Positions 7,268 to 14,597 of a DNA stretch of 21,929 nt are shown here, piece after piece. The number at the start of each line of letters is the position of its first letter. The first letter of the stretch is position 1. Below the pieces are notes generated by a model, which was not told the DNA's origin, did not search any database, and worked only from the letters and a program-made list of their open reading frames with translations. A program made the translations under genes and the position numbers. Source of the DNA: a virus; the IMG/VR virus record IMGVR_UViG_3300030061_004132, positions 1 through 21,929 of that record, one strand, 5' to 3'.

Positions 7268-7998
7268 AGAGTACTGACTCCTCTCTTTTGGACTACCACT
7301 GTAGCGCAATTGTTGGCATGTTCAATCGCTTGTTCTATATTACCTTTCTCTAAGAACTTTACAACCAAGCCAGAGATAAACGTATCACCAGCCCCAGAAG
7401 AGTCTTTCATTTCTACACTCTTAACCGGATAAGTCGTACCTTTAAATAAACACCCACCCTCGCCAAGAGTTATAATAAGTTTTTCCATCATTTCGTCGCT
7501 AACTGTATGCCTTGTTTTATTTAATTCATAAATATTTATTTTTATATACAAAGCATTCTTGCACCAATCTCCAAGTGTTTTCTTTGTATCCAAAAAGACG
7601 CATTTGTGTGAATCACATATTTTTTTAATTACCTCTTCGGATATAAAACCCTTGTTGTAGTCTGATATAATTACTGCGTCATAGTCGTTTATGTTTCTTA
7701 GTCCATAAGTGTCTATTTTGGTATACCCGTCGCCCTCAAAATCAACTCTAATAAACATTTGATTTCTCTTCTCGTCAACGTATCTAACTTTTTCAATCAA
7801 CTCCCATTTAGAATTTGTTATGATATCACAATCTACAGACATTGAACTAATATTATTATGCACATTCATTGCCATTCCACCATTTTCAGTTTTGTGCGTA
7901 GGATTAAACACTGGGACTGGTGCCTCCGGACACAGCCTGTGGCACGAACCATAGTGAAAAACGTCTTTGCAACTTTCCCCTATAACCAATACTCTCAT
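7264..7998 (-). CDS. HldE/RfaE domain I-like PfkB-family sugar kinase
   Basis: This 244-residue ribokinase-like protein starts at ATG 7998 behind AAGGGG. It begins MRVLVIGESCKDVFHYG, followed by CPEAPVPVFNP and a GGMAMNVHNN segment, as in heptose-7-phosphate kinases (usual GGAANVA). The catalytic signature is DSSGAGDTFISGL, with the GAGD aspartate as general base. Usual HldE kinase domains are about 310-320 residues. This one is short, with the middle lobe trimmed, so activity is likely but not certain. It couples by ATGA to the nucleotidyltransferase, and the pair would make a sugar-1-phosphate and then an NDP-sugar. No GmhA isomerase or GmhB phosphatase is visible here; the host or another phage region would have to supply them. 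Confidence 0.8.
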   Translation of the reverse strand: MRVLVIGESCKDVFHYGSCHRLCPEAPVPVFNPTHKTENGGMAMNVHNNISSMSVDCDIITNSKWELIEKVRYVDEKRNQMFIRVDFEGDGYTKIDTYGLRNINDYDAVIISDYNKGFISEEVIKKICDSHKCVFLDTKKTLGDWCKNALYIKINIYELNKTRHTVSDEMMEKLIITLGEGGCLFKGTTYPVKSVEMKDSSGAGDTFISGLVVKFLEKGNIEQAIEHANNCATVVVQKRGVSTL

Positions 7999-7999
7999 T

Positions 8000-9160
8000 T
8001 TAACCCCTTATCAAATCGCATATAAAATCTATTTCGTGAGCCTCCAACTCAGGATAGTTTGGAACAAAAAAACCACAAGAATGTATTTTATTACTCATCT
8101 CGTCATCAAATCTTCCATATCTCTCCACCCAAAAAGGGTGTAATCCAAGGTTACCAGCACTAAAAATTCTTGTTTCAACGCCATTTTCTACAAGACGAGA
8201 TACAATTTCTTTTCTGTGTTCAATATTGTCAGCGATAGCGCCAAAAGATATGGAAACGGGGTTGTTGTCTCCCCAGTCCTGGAAACTCACCACGCCAGAA
8301 AGGTTTTCCGCGTATCTTTTATGGTTCCTATTCCTAAGAGCTTTAATCTCCTCTGCGCGGTCAATCTGCCTAAGTCCTAGAAAAGCCTGTAGATCCGTGG
8401 ACCTCAGATTGAAACCAGGCACAAAAAATGTGAATGGCTTATGAAAATCATCAACATTGTTTTTTTCTATGAGATGATCATAAGATTCTTGATCCAAATC
8501 CTTGCCCCAACCGTGACTTCGCAGCATTAAAAGCATATCATATAATTCTTTATCGTTCGTGTTTACCATGCCACCCTCGATAGTTGACAACTGGTGACCG
8601 AAATAGAATGAAAATGATGACATATCTCCGATTGTACCAACCATAGAGCCATCAGAGTACGAAGCGCCAAGAGCAGCACACGCATCCTCTAGTAGACAAA
8701 AGCCATACTTTTCTTTTAATTCAAGCATTCTTTTTTTATAATGAGGAACTCCAAGAACTTGAACAAAAATAACAGCGTCAGGTTTTTCTTTCTTGCAAAC
8801 CTCTTCCAATTGATCTAAATCAATACCGTATGTTTTAGGATCCGCGCCGACCATGATTGGAGTTAACCCTAGTTGGATAGCTGGGGATATTGTGGTCACC
8901 CAGCCAACTGATGGGACGACAATTTTCTTGTTTTCTATCCTCCCCGACATCATAGCAGTGGCCACCATAAGCAAGTTAGCAGAGGAGCCAGAATTGTTAA
9001 AAACAGCGTGTTTTGTGCCAATAAATTCAGCCCATTTGTCCTCTACATCCCAGGTGAGATTTCCCTTTGTGAGCCTGGGGTATGTCTTTAACCAGTCACA
9101 AAGCGCGTTAATATCTTCATCATTAATTGTTTCTTTAGCTAATGGATATTTAATATTCAT
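8000..9160 (-). CDS. ColD-like PLP sugar 3-dehydratase (His in place of active-site Lys)
   Basis: This 386-residue DegT/StrS-fold protein has NSGSSANLL (56-64) for phosphate binding and LEDACAALG (157-165) with Asp159 facing the pyridine nitrogen. In the active-site loop SFSFYFGHQLSTIEGGM, His189 replaces the Schiff-base Lys. This is the mark of GDP-4-keto-6-deoxy-D-mannose 3-dehydratase (ColD, catalytic His188, FGH-x-STIEGG), which uses PLP/PMP and glutamate without an Fe-S centre. The E1 cysteine set is absent, so it is not a second RfbH. It starts behind AAGGAGG, overlaps the RmlC-like gene by ATGA and sits one base before the kinase. An aminotransferase role seems excluded unless an unusual lysine substitutes. 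The substrate nucleotide is unknown. Confidence 0.85.
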   Translation of the reverse strand: MNIKYPLAKETINDEDINALCDWLKTYPRLTKGNLTWDVEDKWAEFIGTKHAVFNNSGSSANLLMVATAMMSGRIENKKIVVPSVGWVTTISPAIQLGLTPIMVGADPKTYGIDLDQLEEVCKKEKPDAVIFVQVLGVPHYKKRMLELKEKYGFCLLEDACAALGASYSDGSMVGTIGDMSSFSFYFGHQLSTIEGGMVNTNDKELYDMLLMLRSHGWGKDLDQESYDHLIEKNNVDDFHKPFTFFVPGFNLRSTDLQAFLGLRQIDRAEEIKALRNRNHKRYAENLSGVVSFQDWGDNNPVSISFGAIADNIEHRKEIVSRLVENGVETRIFSAGNLGLHPFWVERYGRFDDEMSNKIHSCGFFVPNYPELEAHEIDFICDLIRG

Positions 9161-9696
9161 AGTCTAACCTCCTTTAATTTAATTCCATGTTTATCTCTGT
9201 CCGACAATATTGGTGATTTTATAGCCCAATCCACGCCAAGATCGGGGTCATCCCACGCAACTGTCACTTGATTTTCCGGGCCGTTATATTCCTTTGACCA
9301 TTTATAGTAAAATACGCACTTATCTGATAGACATAAATGTGCATTCACACACCCGGCTGGGACTACTACGACCGTAGGCTCGTTGTCCGAAACCAGATAA
9401 GTTTGTACATTCCCATATGTCTCTGAGCCTTTTCTCGTGTCCGCGACTGCAAACTGAAACTGCCCGCTCAAACACGAGACCAATTTTGCCGTGTAGGGAT
9501 CGCCGTGGAACCCTCTAAGAACTCCGAATCTTGAGATAGTAATTTTATCGGCAACAAACTTATGGTCGCAAAATTCATCTTCTCTTTCAGAATATAATGT
9601 CCATATTTCACCCCTAAAGTCTTGAAATGTATCTAAGGTTATCTTGCATAAACCATTTATTTTGTCAGAGTGATCATATCTTTTAATAACATTCAT
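9157..9696 (-). CDS. RmlC-like NDP-sugar 3,5-epimerase (cupin fold)
   Basis: The protein is 179 residues, the typical RmlC size. DFRGE (26-30), then FGVLRGFHGDPY with His64 as the presumed catalytic base, Lys71, and VPAGCVNAHLCLSD with His120, align with RmlC His63, Lys73 and His120. YYKWSKEYNGPE follows, holding the tyrosine(s) used as acid, and WDDPDLGVDW matches the C-terminal 'W-x-DP-x-L-x-I-x-W' signature. RmlC normally epimerises dTDP-4-keto-6-deoxyglucose at C3 and C5. RmlC-like enzymes also act on GDP-6-deoxy-4-keto-heptose in Campylobacter. Given the kinase/nucleotidyltransferase pair, such a heptose substrate is a reasonable alternative here. It starts after GGAGC and overlaps both neighbours by four bases. 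Confidence 0.85.
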   Translation of the reverse strand: MNVIKRYDHSDKINGLCKITLDTFQDFRGEIWTLYSEREDEFCDHKFVADKITISRFGVLRGFHGDPYTAKLVSCLSGQFQFAVADTRKGSETYGNVQTYLVSDNEPTVVVVPAGCVNAHLCLSDKCVFYYKWSKEYNGPENQVTVAWDDPDLGVDWAIKSPILSDRDKHGIKLKEVRL

Positions 9697-10670
9697 CCTA
9701 GCTCCTTACAAAATTCAACAACCTTGCCGCATATATCATCAGAGGATAATCCATTATTATCAATATGGTGGTCCCTATTGCCATTTTCAAAAATATATCT
9801 TTCCGGGAGTCCGATTCTAAGAACATCTTTCTTTAAACCAGCATCTGACAGGGCCTCTAGGACCGAAGAGCCGAATCCGCCAGATAATGTTTGTTCTTCT
9901 ACTGTGACAATAACGTCATATTCTTTCACCGTATTGTGGAACAATTTAGTATTTATAGGCTTTATTCTCCACATATCCACAACAGATACCTCATAACCCC
10001 CAAAACTTAAAGCCTTCTGCGCCTCGCACACCCTGCCTAGCATATAACCACTAGACAGAATACATATTTTAAGTTTATCAGGGTTTCTTGGCTCGGAAAG
10101 TCCGGGTTTGGCGATCCGAATACCAGTTTTTATAGCGTGGCTCCCAGAAAGCCAAGAGGGGTAGGCTGACTCCATAACCTCGGCGTGTTTCCTCTCAAGT
10201 CTTATGTACCTAAGTTTTGGTTCTTCGCACGTTAAATTAACCAGATCTTTGACCATGGTGTTGTTGCTAGGAGAATATATCTCTATACCGCACAAGGATT
10301 TCATATATGCCATGTCCTCGTTGGGACAATGTGCAGGGCCTGCTGGCGAGTATCCGAGGGCGACACCATTTCCCAAGATTGTAATAGGATTATCAGCCAT
10401 AGCACAAGAATATCTAATTTGCTCAAAGCATCTGGCTACCCAGCAGGCCATGAAATATACATAGGCCTTTTTACCATTAGCTGCCAGACCGGCTGCAAAG
10501 TTTATGGCGTTCTGTTCCGAAATGCCAGCGGCGAAAAATTGCTCCGGTAAATCGCTTCTCCAGCGGTCCAAGGATGGAGCACCCATATCAACTGATATTA
10601 GACAAATATCTTTATCCAATTTCGCTCGTTCAAAAAGGTTAGAAATAAATGTATCTCTTTGTGACATCAT
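9693..10670 (-). CDS. Split transketolase, C-terminal subunit (Pyr and C-terminal domains)
   Basis: This 325-residue protein provides the cofactor-activating glutamate: FFAAGISEQNAINFAAGLA (45-63) with Glu52, the transketolase/DXS Pyr-domain signature. GPAHCPNEDMAYM resembles the GPTHHSxEDxA substrate loop, with one His changed to Cys. The C-terminal half contains the transketolase-C fold (ILSSGYMLGRVCEAQKAL, and VTVEEQTLSGGFGS). Two ATGs in a row begin it, both served by GGAGGAG. It overlaps the N-terminal subunit gene by four bases. Separate N and C subunits are common in archaea and in sugar-biosynthesis clusters. The pair could move two-carbon units to make sedoheptulose-7-phosphate, or could build a branched sugar as discussed under findings. 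Confidence 0.85.
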   Translation of the reverse strand: MMSQRDTFISNLFERAKLDKDICLISVDMGAPSLDRWRSDLPEQFFAAGISEQNAINFAAGLAANGKKAYVYFMACWVARCFEQIRYSCAMADNPITILGNGVALGYSPAGPAHCPNEDMAYMKSLCGIEIYSPSNNTMVKDLVNLTCEEPKLRYIRLERKHAEVMESAYPSWLSGSHAIKTGIRIAKPGLSEPRNPDKLKICILSSGYMLGRVCEAQKALSFGGYEVSVVDMWRIKPINTKLFHNTVKEYDVIVTVEEQTLSGGFGSSVLEALSDAGLKKDVLRIGLPERYIFENGNRDHHIDNNGLSSDDICGKVVEFCKELG

Positions 10671-11428
10671 GATAGCTCCTCCAATCCCTTTTTAAGCAGT
10701 TCTTCCTCTTTAGGGATTATAGTGTGATATTGCCACACACCTTCCATATAGCTTACTCCCTTACCTTTAATAGTGTCTGCTATGGTAACGGTGGGCTTGT
10801 CGCTAATTTTAAGGGTGTTGGCCAGATCATCAAAATCATGGCCGTTCACCACCCTGGTCTCAAAGCCAAAACTCTCAAACTTGTCTTTAAGGGGCTCTAG
10901 ACCAAGCAATTCTTCAGTTTCTCCCAAGATTCCCATTTTATTTCTATCGATTATCAAGTGGATATTATTAATATTGTGATGAGCAATAAACATAAGACTT
11001 TCCCAAACAGATCCTTCGTATAACTCCGCGTCACCTAACAAAACATAAACGTTTTTATCGTTACCGTATGCTAAGCCCGCAGCATATCCTATTCCGTTTC
11101 CAAGTGAACCACCAACAAAACTACATCCGGGGATCGATTGGTCAGCGTGCAGCCTAAGAATGCCCTCTGGGGTGCAATATTTTTCTAGTTCTTCCGCTTC
11201 GACAAAACCCAGATCAACCAATATCGGGTATACAGCAGGCGAGCCATGCCCCTTGCTATAGATAACAACATCTTTGTTGGGGTCAAAATCAGTTTTTTTA
11301 TCAAAATAAAGCGAAACTAATATATCCACACACGAAAGGCAGCTAGCTAGATGCCCTGCTCCCGACCTAGTTTTAAACTCAAAAACTCTTCTTCTCACTG
11401 ATTTTGCTATTGTTTCTAGTTCGCTCAT
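10667..11428 (-). CDS. Split transketolase, N-terminal TPP-binding subunit
   Basis: This 253-residue protein supplies the diphosphate-binding (PP) domain for the next gene. SGAGH (22-26), KGH (59-61) and GGSLGNGIGYAAGLA match transketolase substrate and cofactor positions. The thiamine motif is GDAELYEGSVWE...IIDRN (132-163), with Ala where GDG is usual. This Gly-to-Ala change is conservative and is seen in some split transketolases. It starts at ATG 11428 behind GGGGGA and shares one base with the radical SAM stop (TAATG). Adjacent N and C genes imply a heterotetramer. Substrate identity cannot be read from the sequence. Confidence 0.87.
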   Translation of the reverse strand: MSELETIAKSVRRRVFEFKTRSGAGHLASCLSCVDILVSLYFDKKTDFDPNKDVVIYSKGHGSPAVYPILVDLGFVEAEELEKYCTPEGILRLHADQSIPGCSFVGGSLGNGIGYAAGLAYGNDKNVYVLLGDAELYEGSVWESLMFIAHHNINNIHLIIDRNKMGILGETEELLGLEPLKDKFESFGFETRVVNGHDFDDLANTLKISDKPTVTIADTIKGKGVSYMEGVWQYHTIIPKEEELLKKGLEELS

Positions 11429-12972
11429 TAATCCCCCAATATTTTTCTTTTTAATTTTATTTTTGTCATTTCCAAAATATCTTCCCTTGCTTTTTTTCCG
11501 CTCTTATCTTCTATAAGTTGCAAGAATGGCTCGTATGTATGGTATTTTGTCCAAGCCTCATCTCTAAACTTTAATATTTCTGCCGGCGATAAATCCTCCG
11601 TTGGAAGAGGCAATGTTTCGTATGAGTGAAAAGAGTAACCAACGTAATCATCGGGAAGGGCCAGCCCATCATCTAGAGCATCTCTATATAGCCTACTTCC
11701 AGGCAATGCCATAGCTGCATACATATTCCAACCTCTAGTACATAATTCCATGCTTAGGTCTAGTGTTTTCTGCATCGACTCGTGAGTGTCTCCCGGTAGG
11801 CCTACTAGGTAATTGGCCATTATGTCTATGTCGGCGTCGTGTACCATATCAATTATGTAATTGATATCCACGTCCTTGAATTTGCCCTTAGAGGCCTCCA
11901 AACGAACCTTAAGGTCACCACTTTCTATACCAAGGCACAACCATTTAATGCCAGCTTCTCTTATCAACTTTAGATTCTCGGGTCTTTTCACTGTGTCTAC
12001 TCTAGAGTAGGCCCACATATTTAGGAATTCCCCATAGCCCCTTTCTTTTATCATATTACACAATGGTACATAATACTTTCTATTTAATAAAAACATTTCA
12101 TCGCTGATCCTTAGAGTCTTCACACCTAAGGCAACCAATTTATCTATTTCTTTAATAATGAGTTCAGGGGACCAAAACCTCATCCCAGAGTAATTTGATG
12201 CAACACCAATTGGTTGATTGTCGTTTCTGTTTACCACGTTAATCATACAGAAGGAGCATTTAAACATACAGCCAAGAGAGGTGTATATTGCCGCATATGG
12301 GGCTCTGTCCTCTTCAATATAATTTGCGTGCCACATAGGAGATCTGTAAAGATCCAGAGGCTGCTCTTTATATGGTAAAAGATCCCAAGCATACCCAGGT
12401 AGGTCTATATCCATCCTGTTCTGGGGCACGGGCCTCTCGGGAGGAGTCAAGAACGGAACTCCGTTCTGCTTAAACCCTATACCTTTAATCTTTTCTAGAT
12501 TCTCATGAGCAAAATTATCACAAGACAATAAACTCCACAGAGCATAGACTCCATCATTGGTTAGAATCATATCAATGCTATCTTCTTTTTCTAAGGTTTC
12601 ATAAGGAAGGGCAGACATATGTGAGCCCACAAAACATATTGGGTTTCTCACTCCGTAATTCTTTACAGCCTTGGACAACCGAACTGCTCCACTCATGTTC
12701 ACAGTTCCGGCATTTACATTTTGTCCATAAACAACAAAGCACACAAGCCTGGGGTTCAGCTTGGCTATCCTTTCGGCACTTTCTTGGTCGCTTAAATTCT
12801 CAGCAGTGGTGTCCATAATAGCCACGTTGTAACCCACAGATCTGCACGACTGTGCCAACAATAGACACCACGTTGGCGTTTCTATTGCTGAATATTTGTT
12901 TGAGAGGCCCTGATATATTTTACCACTGTTATTCGGCCTAACGAATAATACATCTAAGGTTTTGTTGTTCAA
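11428..12972 (-). CDS. B12-binding-type radical SAM enzyme (TTG start)
   Basis: The start is TTG 12972, with AAGGAG (12980-12985) 7 bases ahead, giving 514 residues; an earlier TTG at 13002 lies inside the preceding gene. Residues 5-150 form a Rossmann-like cobalamin-binding-type domain (LDVLFVRPNN, NVAIMDT, PICFVGSHMSALPYE) without the classic DxHxxG ligand, so cobalamin would bind base-off without a protein His. The radical SAM cluster is TSLGCMFKCSFC, C235-x3-C239-x2-C242. DEMFLLNRKY and VGLPGDTHESM follow as in B12-dependent rSAM methyltransferases and related enzymes. The flanking genes are all sugar-nucleotide enzymes, suggesting C-methylation or a radical rearrangement of a sugar. The reaction is unknown. 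Confidence 0.82.
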   Translation of the reverse strand: MNNKTLDVLFVRPNNSGKIYQGLSNKYSAIETPTWCLLLAQSCRSVGYNVAIMDTTAENLSDQESAERIAKLNPRLVCFVVYGQNVNAGTVNMSGAVRLSKAVKNYGVRNPICFVGSHMSALPYETLEKEDSIDMILTNDGVYALWSLLSCDNFAHENLEKIKGIGFKQNGVPFLTPPERPVPQNRMDIDLPGYAWDLLPYKEQPLDLYRSPMWHANYIEEDRAPYAAIYTSLGCMFKCSFCMINVVNRNDNQPIGVASNYSGMRFWSPELIIKEIDKLVALGVKTLRISDEMFLLNRKYYVPLCNMIKERGYGEFLNMWAYSRVDTVKRPENLKLIREAGIKWLCLGIESGDLKVRLEASKGKFKDVDINYIIDMVHDADIDIMANYLVGLPGDTHESMQKTLDLSMELCTRGWNMYAAMALPGSRLYRDALDDGLALPDDYVGYSFHSYETLPLPTEDLSPAEILKFRDEAWTKYHTYEPFLQLIEDKSGKKAREDILEMTKIKLKRKILGD

Positions 12973-12979
12973 AATAAAA

Positions 12980-12985
12980 CTCCTT
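12980..12985 (-). promoter_or_regulatory. Ribosome binding site AAGGAG for the TTG-started radical SAM gene
   Basis: AAGGAG overlaps the stop of the preceding epimerase gene and lies 7 bases before TTG 12972. No ATG or GTG in that frame is as well placed, so it decides the TTG start. Confidence 0.65.
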
Positions 12986-13913
12986 AATAGTTCGCATACC
13001 AAGGCGATTCAATAATACTATACGCCTTTATAAGCTGCTCAATACCAACATCAAGATTGTATTGGCAGTCAAAACCTTTATCATAAAATTTTTGACTGCT
13101 CACAATATAATCTCTCTTATCGAGGTCCTGGGTAAACTCTGCGAAAATAACCTCTAGAGGAACATGTTGTTTAATTTTCTCTGATAACTGTAGTTTGTTC
13201 ATATTAAGAGCGTCGTTCCCAACATTATAAGTTTCGTTTTTACAGTGCTCCCAATTATCGATTACAAACTTAAAGGCCCTGCACACGTCGTGCAGGTGAA
13301 CATAATTTCTCATGTATTTGTGTTCGTATAAAACTAAGATCTTCTCCCTAAGTGCCTTCAAAACAAAATTATTAACCAATAAATCCGTTCTCATCCTAGA
13401 GGATGGCCCATAGACCGTAGCCAGTCTAAAGGTTACATGATTTTCAACATTTTGATATTCTTCCTCAGCAGCCACTTTGGTCACGCCGTAGAGGGATATT
13501 GGTTTGAGGGGAGATTCTTCGGTACAAAATTTGCCGCTCTCTCCTACACCATATCCTGAGTTGGTGCAGGGGTATATAACCTTTTGGTCACTGCGCTTGT
13601 TTTGGGCAATCCAGCGGTTAACCTCGTGGTTTACCTCGGTTGCTTCGCGTGGATTATCTCTACATAGCGGAAATCCGACTAGGGCAGCGAGTGGAATTAT
13701 AATGTCCGCTTCTTCAACATATTTTTGTAGATGATTTATATTACGGACATCGCCTTTAACAAAAAAGAAGTTTGGGTTAGTCGTATACCGCAACAGGGAA
13801 TCGGGCCCAAACATAAGCTTATCATAAACGGTGACCTTGTGGCCATCATCAAGAAAATATTGGGCGAGTTCGCTGCCGATGTACCCAGCGCCTCCAGTTA
13901 TCAGTATGTTCAT
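12984..13913 (-). CDS. NAD-dependent nucleotide-sugar epimerase/reductase (extended SDR)
   Basis: This 309-residue protein has the Rossmann motif TGGAGYIGS (6-14), the acidic NAD-ribose contact DKL near 31, LAALVGFPLCRDNP (75-88), TNSGYG (117-122) as the Ser/Thr catalytic segment, and the Tyr-x3-Lys pair Y142/K146. YGPSSRMR and RNYVHLHDV follow, as in GalE-like and lipopolysaccharide-cluster epimerases. The dehydratase Asp-Glu pair is absent, so epimerase, reductase or decarboxylase chemistry is more likely than 4,6-dehydration. The ValGlyPhePro-x-Cys-x-Asp segment belongs to a subgroup often seen in O-antigen clusters whose substrates are mostly undefined. It is coupled by ATGA to the DUF962-like gene and precedes the radical SAM gene. 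Confidence 0.8.
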   Translation of the reverse strand: MNILITGGAGYIGSELAQYFLDDGHKVTVYDKLMFGPDSLLRYTTNPNFFFVKGDVRNINHLQKYVEEADIIIPLAALVGFPLCRDNPREATEVNHEVNRWIAQNKRSDQKVIYPCTNSGYGVGESGKFCTEESPLKPISLYGVTKVAAEEEYQNVENHVTFRLATVYGPSSRMRTDLLVNNFVLKALREKILVLYEHKYMRNYVHLHDVCRAFKFVIDNWEHCKNETYNVGNDALNMNKLQLSEKIKQHVPLEVIFAEFTQDLDKRDYIVSSQKFYDKGFDCQYNLDVGIEQLIKAYSIIESPWYANY

Positions 13914-14200
13914 ATGGAGATCCTCCCAAGCAGTATATCTTTAAACATTAACCAATCACATAATTTTGCCTTTAAAGGGGAAGAAAAAGCCGCAGGGGTG
14001 TTCTTCTCATAAAAGTAATGACCAGCCCATGCAAATGGGTAAATTATAAATGGTACAATAGGTATAAACCACCAATACCATTTATATAGTATTGCAATCG
14101 TAAATATTATTGTAACCCATTGCCCCATAAAATGCAAGCGTCTACAATATTTATTTTGGTGCAAAGATAAATAATACCTATAATATTCTTTAATTGTCAT
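13910..14200 (-). CDS. DUF962/Mpo1-like small membrane protein
   Basis: The protein is 96 residues from ATG 14200. I chose this start because the recognisable domain begins there, GGGAG lies upstream, and the longer form (14320) would run far into the previous gene. YYRYYLSLHQNKYCRRLHFMG (6-26) and WAGHYFYEKNTPAAF (58-72) match the DUF962 pattern (H-x-N-x2-N/C-R-x2-H-x2-G ... GH-x-x-FE-x-N-x-P). Conserved His14, His23, His61 and Glu65 are present. Two hydrophobic stretches (about 27-39 and 43-58) make it a membrane protein. Yeast Mpo1 of this family is an Fe(II)-dependent dioxygenase of 2-hydroxy fatty acids. A lipid role in the phage-modified envelope is therefore possible but inferred. It is unusually short for the family (typically 100-200). 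Confidence 0.7.
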   Translation of the reverse strand: MTIKEYYRYYLSLHQNKYCRRLHFMGQWVTIIFTIAILYKWYWWFIPIVPFIIYPFAWAGHYFYEKNTPAAFSSPLKAKLCDWLMFKDILLGRISI

Positions 14201-14597
14201 CCCAGCTAATCTCCCAATCCTTAAACTCAGCCGCCAGACAATCAATTTTATAATCCTTGCGACCACCGACAACTTCTTGTATTTTATTTTTTGCCGTGTT
14301 GCGTATGCCATTGAGTCCATGGGTTAATTCAAGATTGTTACCATCTTTTATACCTTTTCTATAGTTTGATTCATTGTGCCATATATGCAAGTTCATTTGT
14401 GATAAAACAACGACTGACCTTATGAAGTTTGCATCTATACCTTCCGAGTCAGGAAGAAGCAAATTAATGTCATGGCATATTTCTTCTATCTCTTTGGCGT
14501 ATTCCTCTTTGTGGTCTGGTATAAATACCTCTTTGAGTTGCGCGATGGTGAGTCTATCGATAAGTTCAGACAAGGTTGGTAAATATTTCCTAAGCAT
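14190..14597 (-). CDS. Conserved unknown, weakly DUF4254-like helical protein
   Basis: This 135-residue protein starts at ATG 14597 behind GGGAGG. It opens PTLSELIDRLTIAQLKEVF and is all-helical, polar and soluble. A central LSQMNLHIWHNESNYR segment and ELTHGLNGIRNTAKNKIQE resemble the N-x-x-x-W-H-x-E-D ... IDxLNxxRND arrangement of DUF4254 proteins found in bacterial polysaccharide clusters. I regard this resemblance as weak. The 5' end overlaps the glycosyltransferase by 8 bases and the 3' end overlaps the DUF962-like gene by 11, so it belongs to the glycan island. No catalytic motif or function can be assigned. Confidence 0.65.
   Translation of the reverse strand: MLRKYLPTLSELIDRLTIAQLKEVFIPDHKEEYAKEIEEICHDINLLLPDSEGIDANFIRSVVVLSQMNLHIWHNESNYRKGIKDGNNLELTHGLNGIRNTAKNKIQEVVGGRKDYKIDCLAAEFKDWEISWDDN

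Noticed and set aside
7521-7560. AT-rich stretch resembling a T4 late promoter (TATAAATA)
   Set aside because: It lies inside the kinase coding sequence, the match is imperfect, and such AT runs are frequent in this genome.
8000-9160. Ordinary DegT/StrS sugar aminotransferase
   Set aside because: The expected Schiff-base Lys is His189 in a ColD-type loop, so dehydration is favoured; the same applies to 5521-6876.
13000-13002. Upstream TTG as start of the radical SAM gene
   Set aside because: It lies inside the preceding epimerase gene and lacks a ribosome site, while TTG 12972 has AAGGAG at 7-base spacing.
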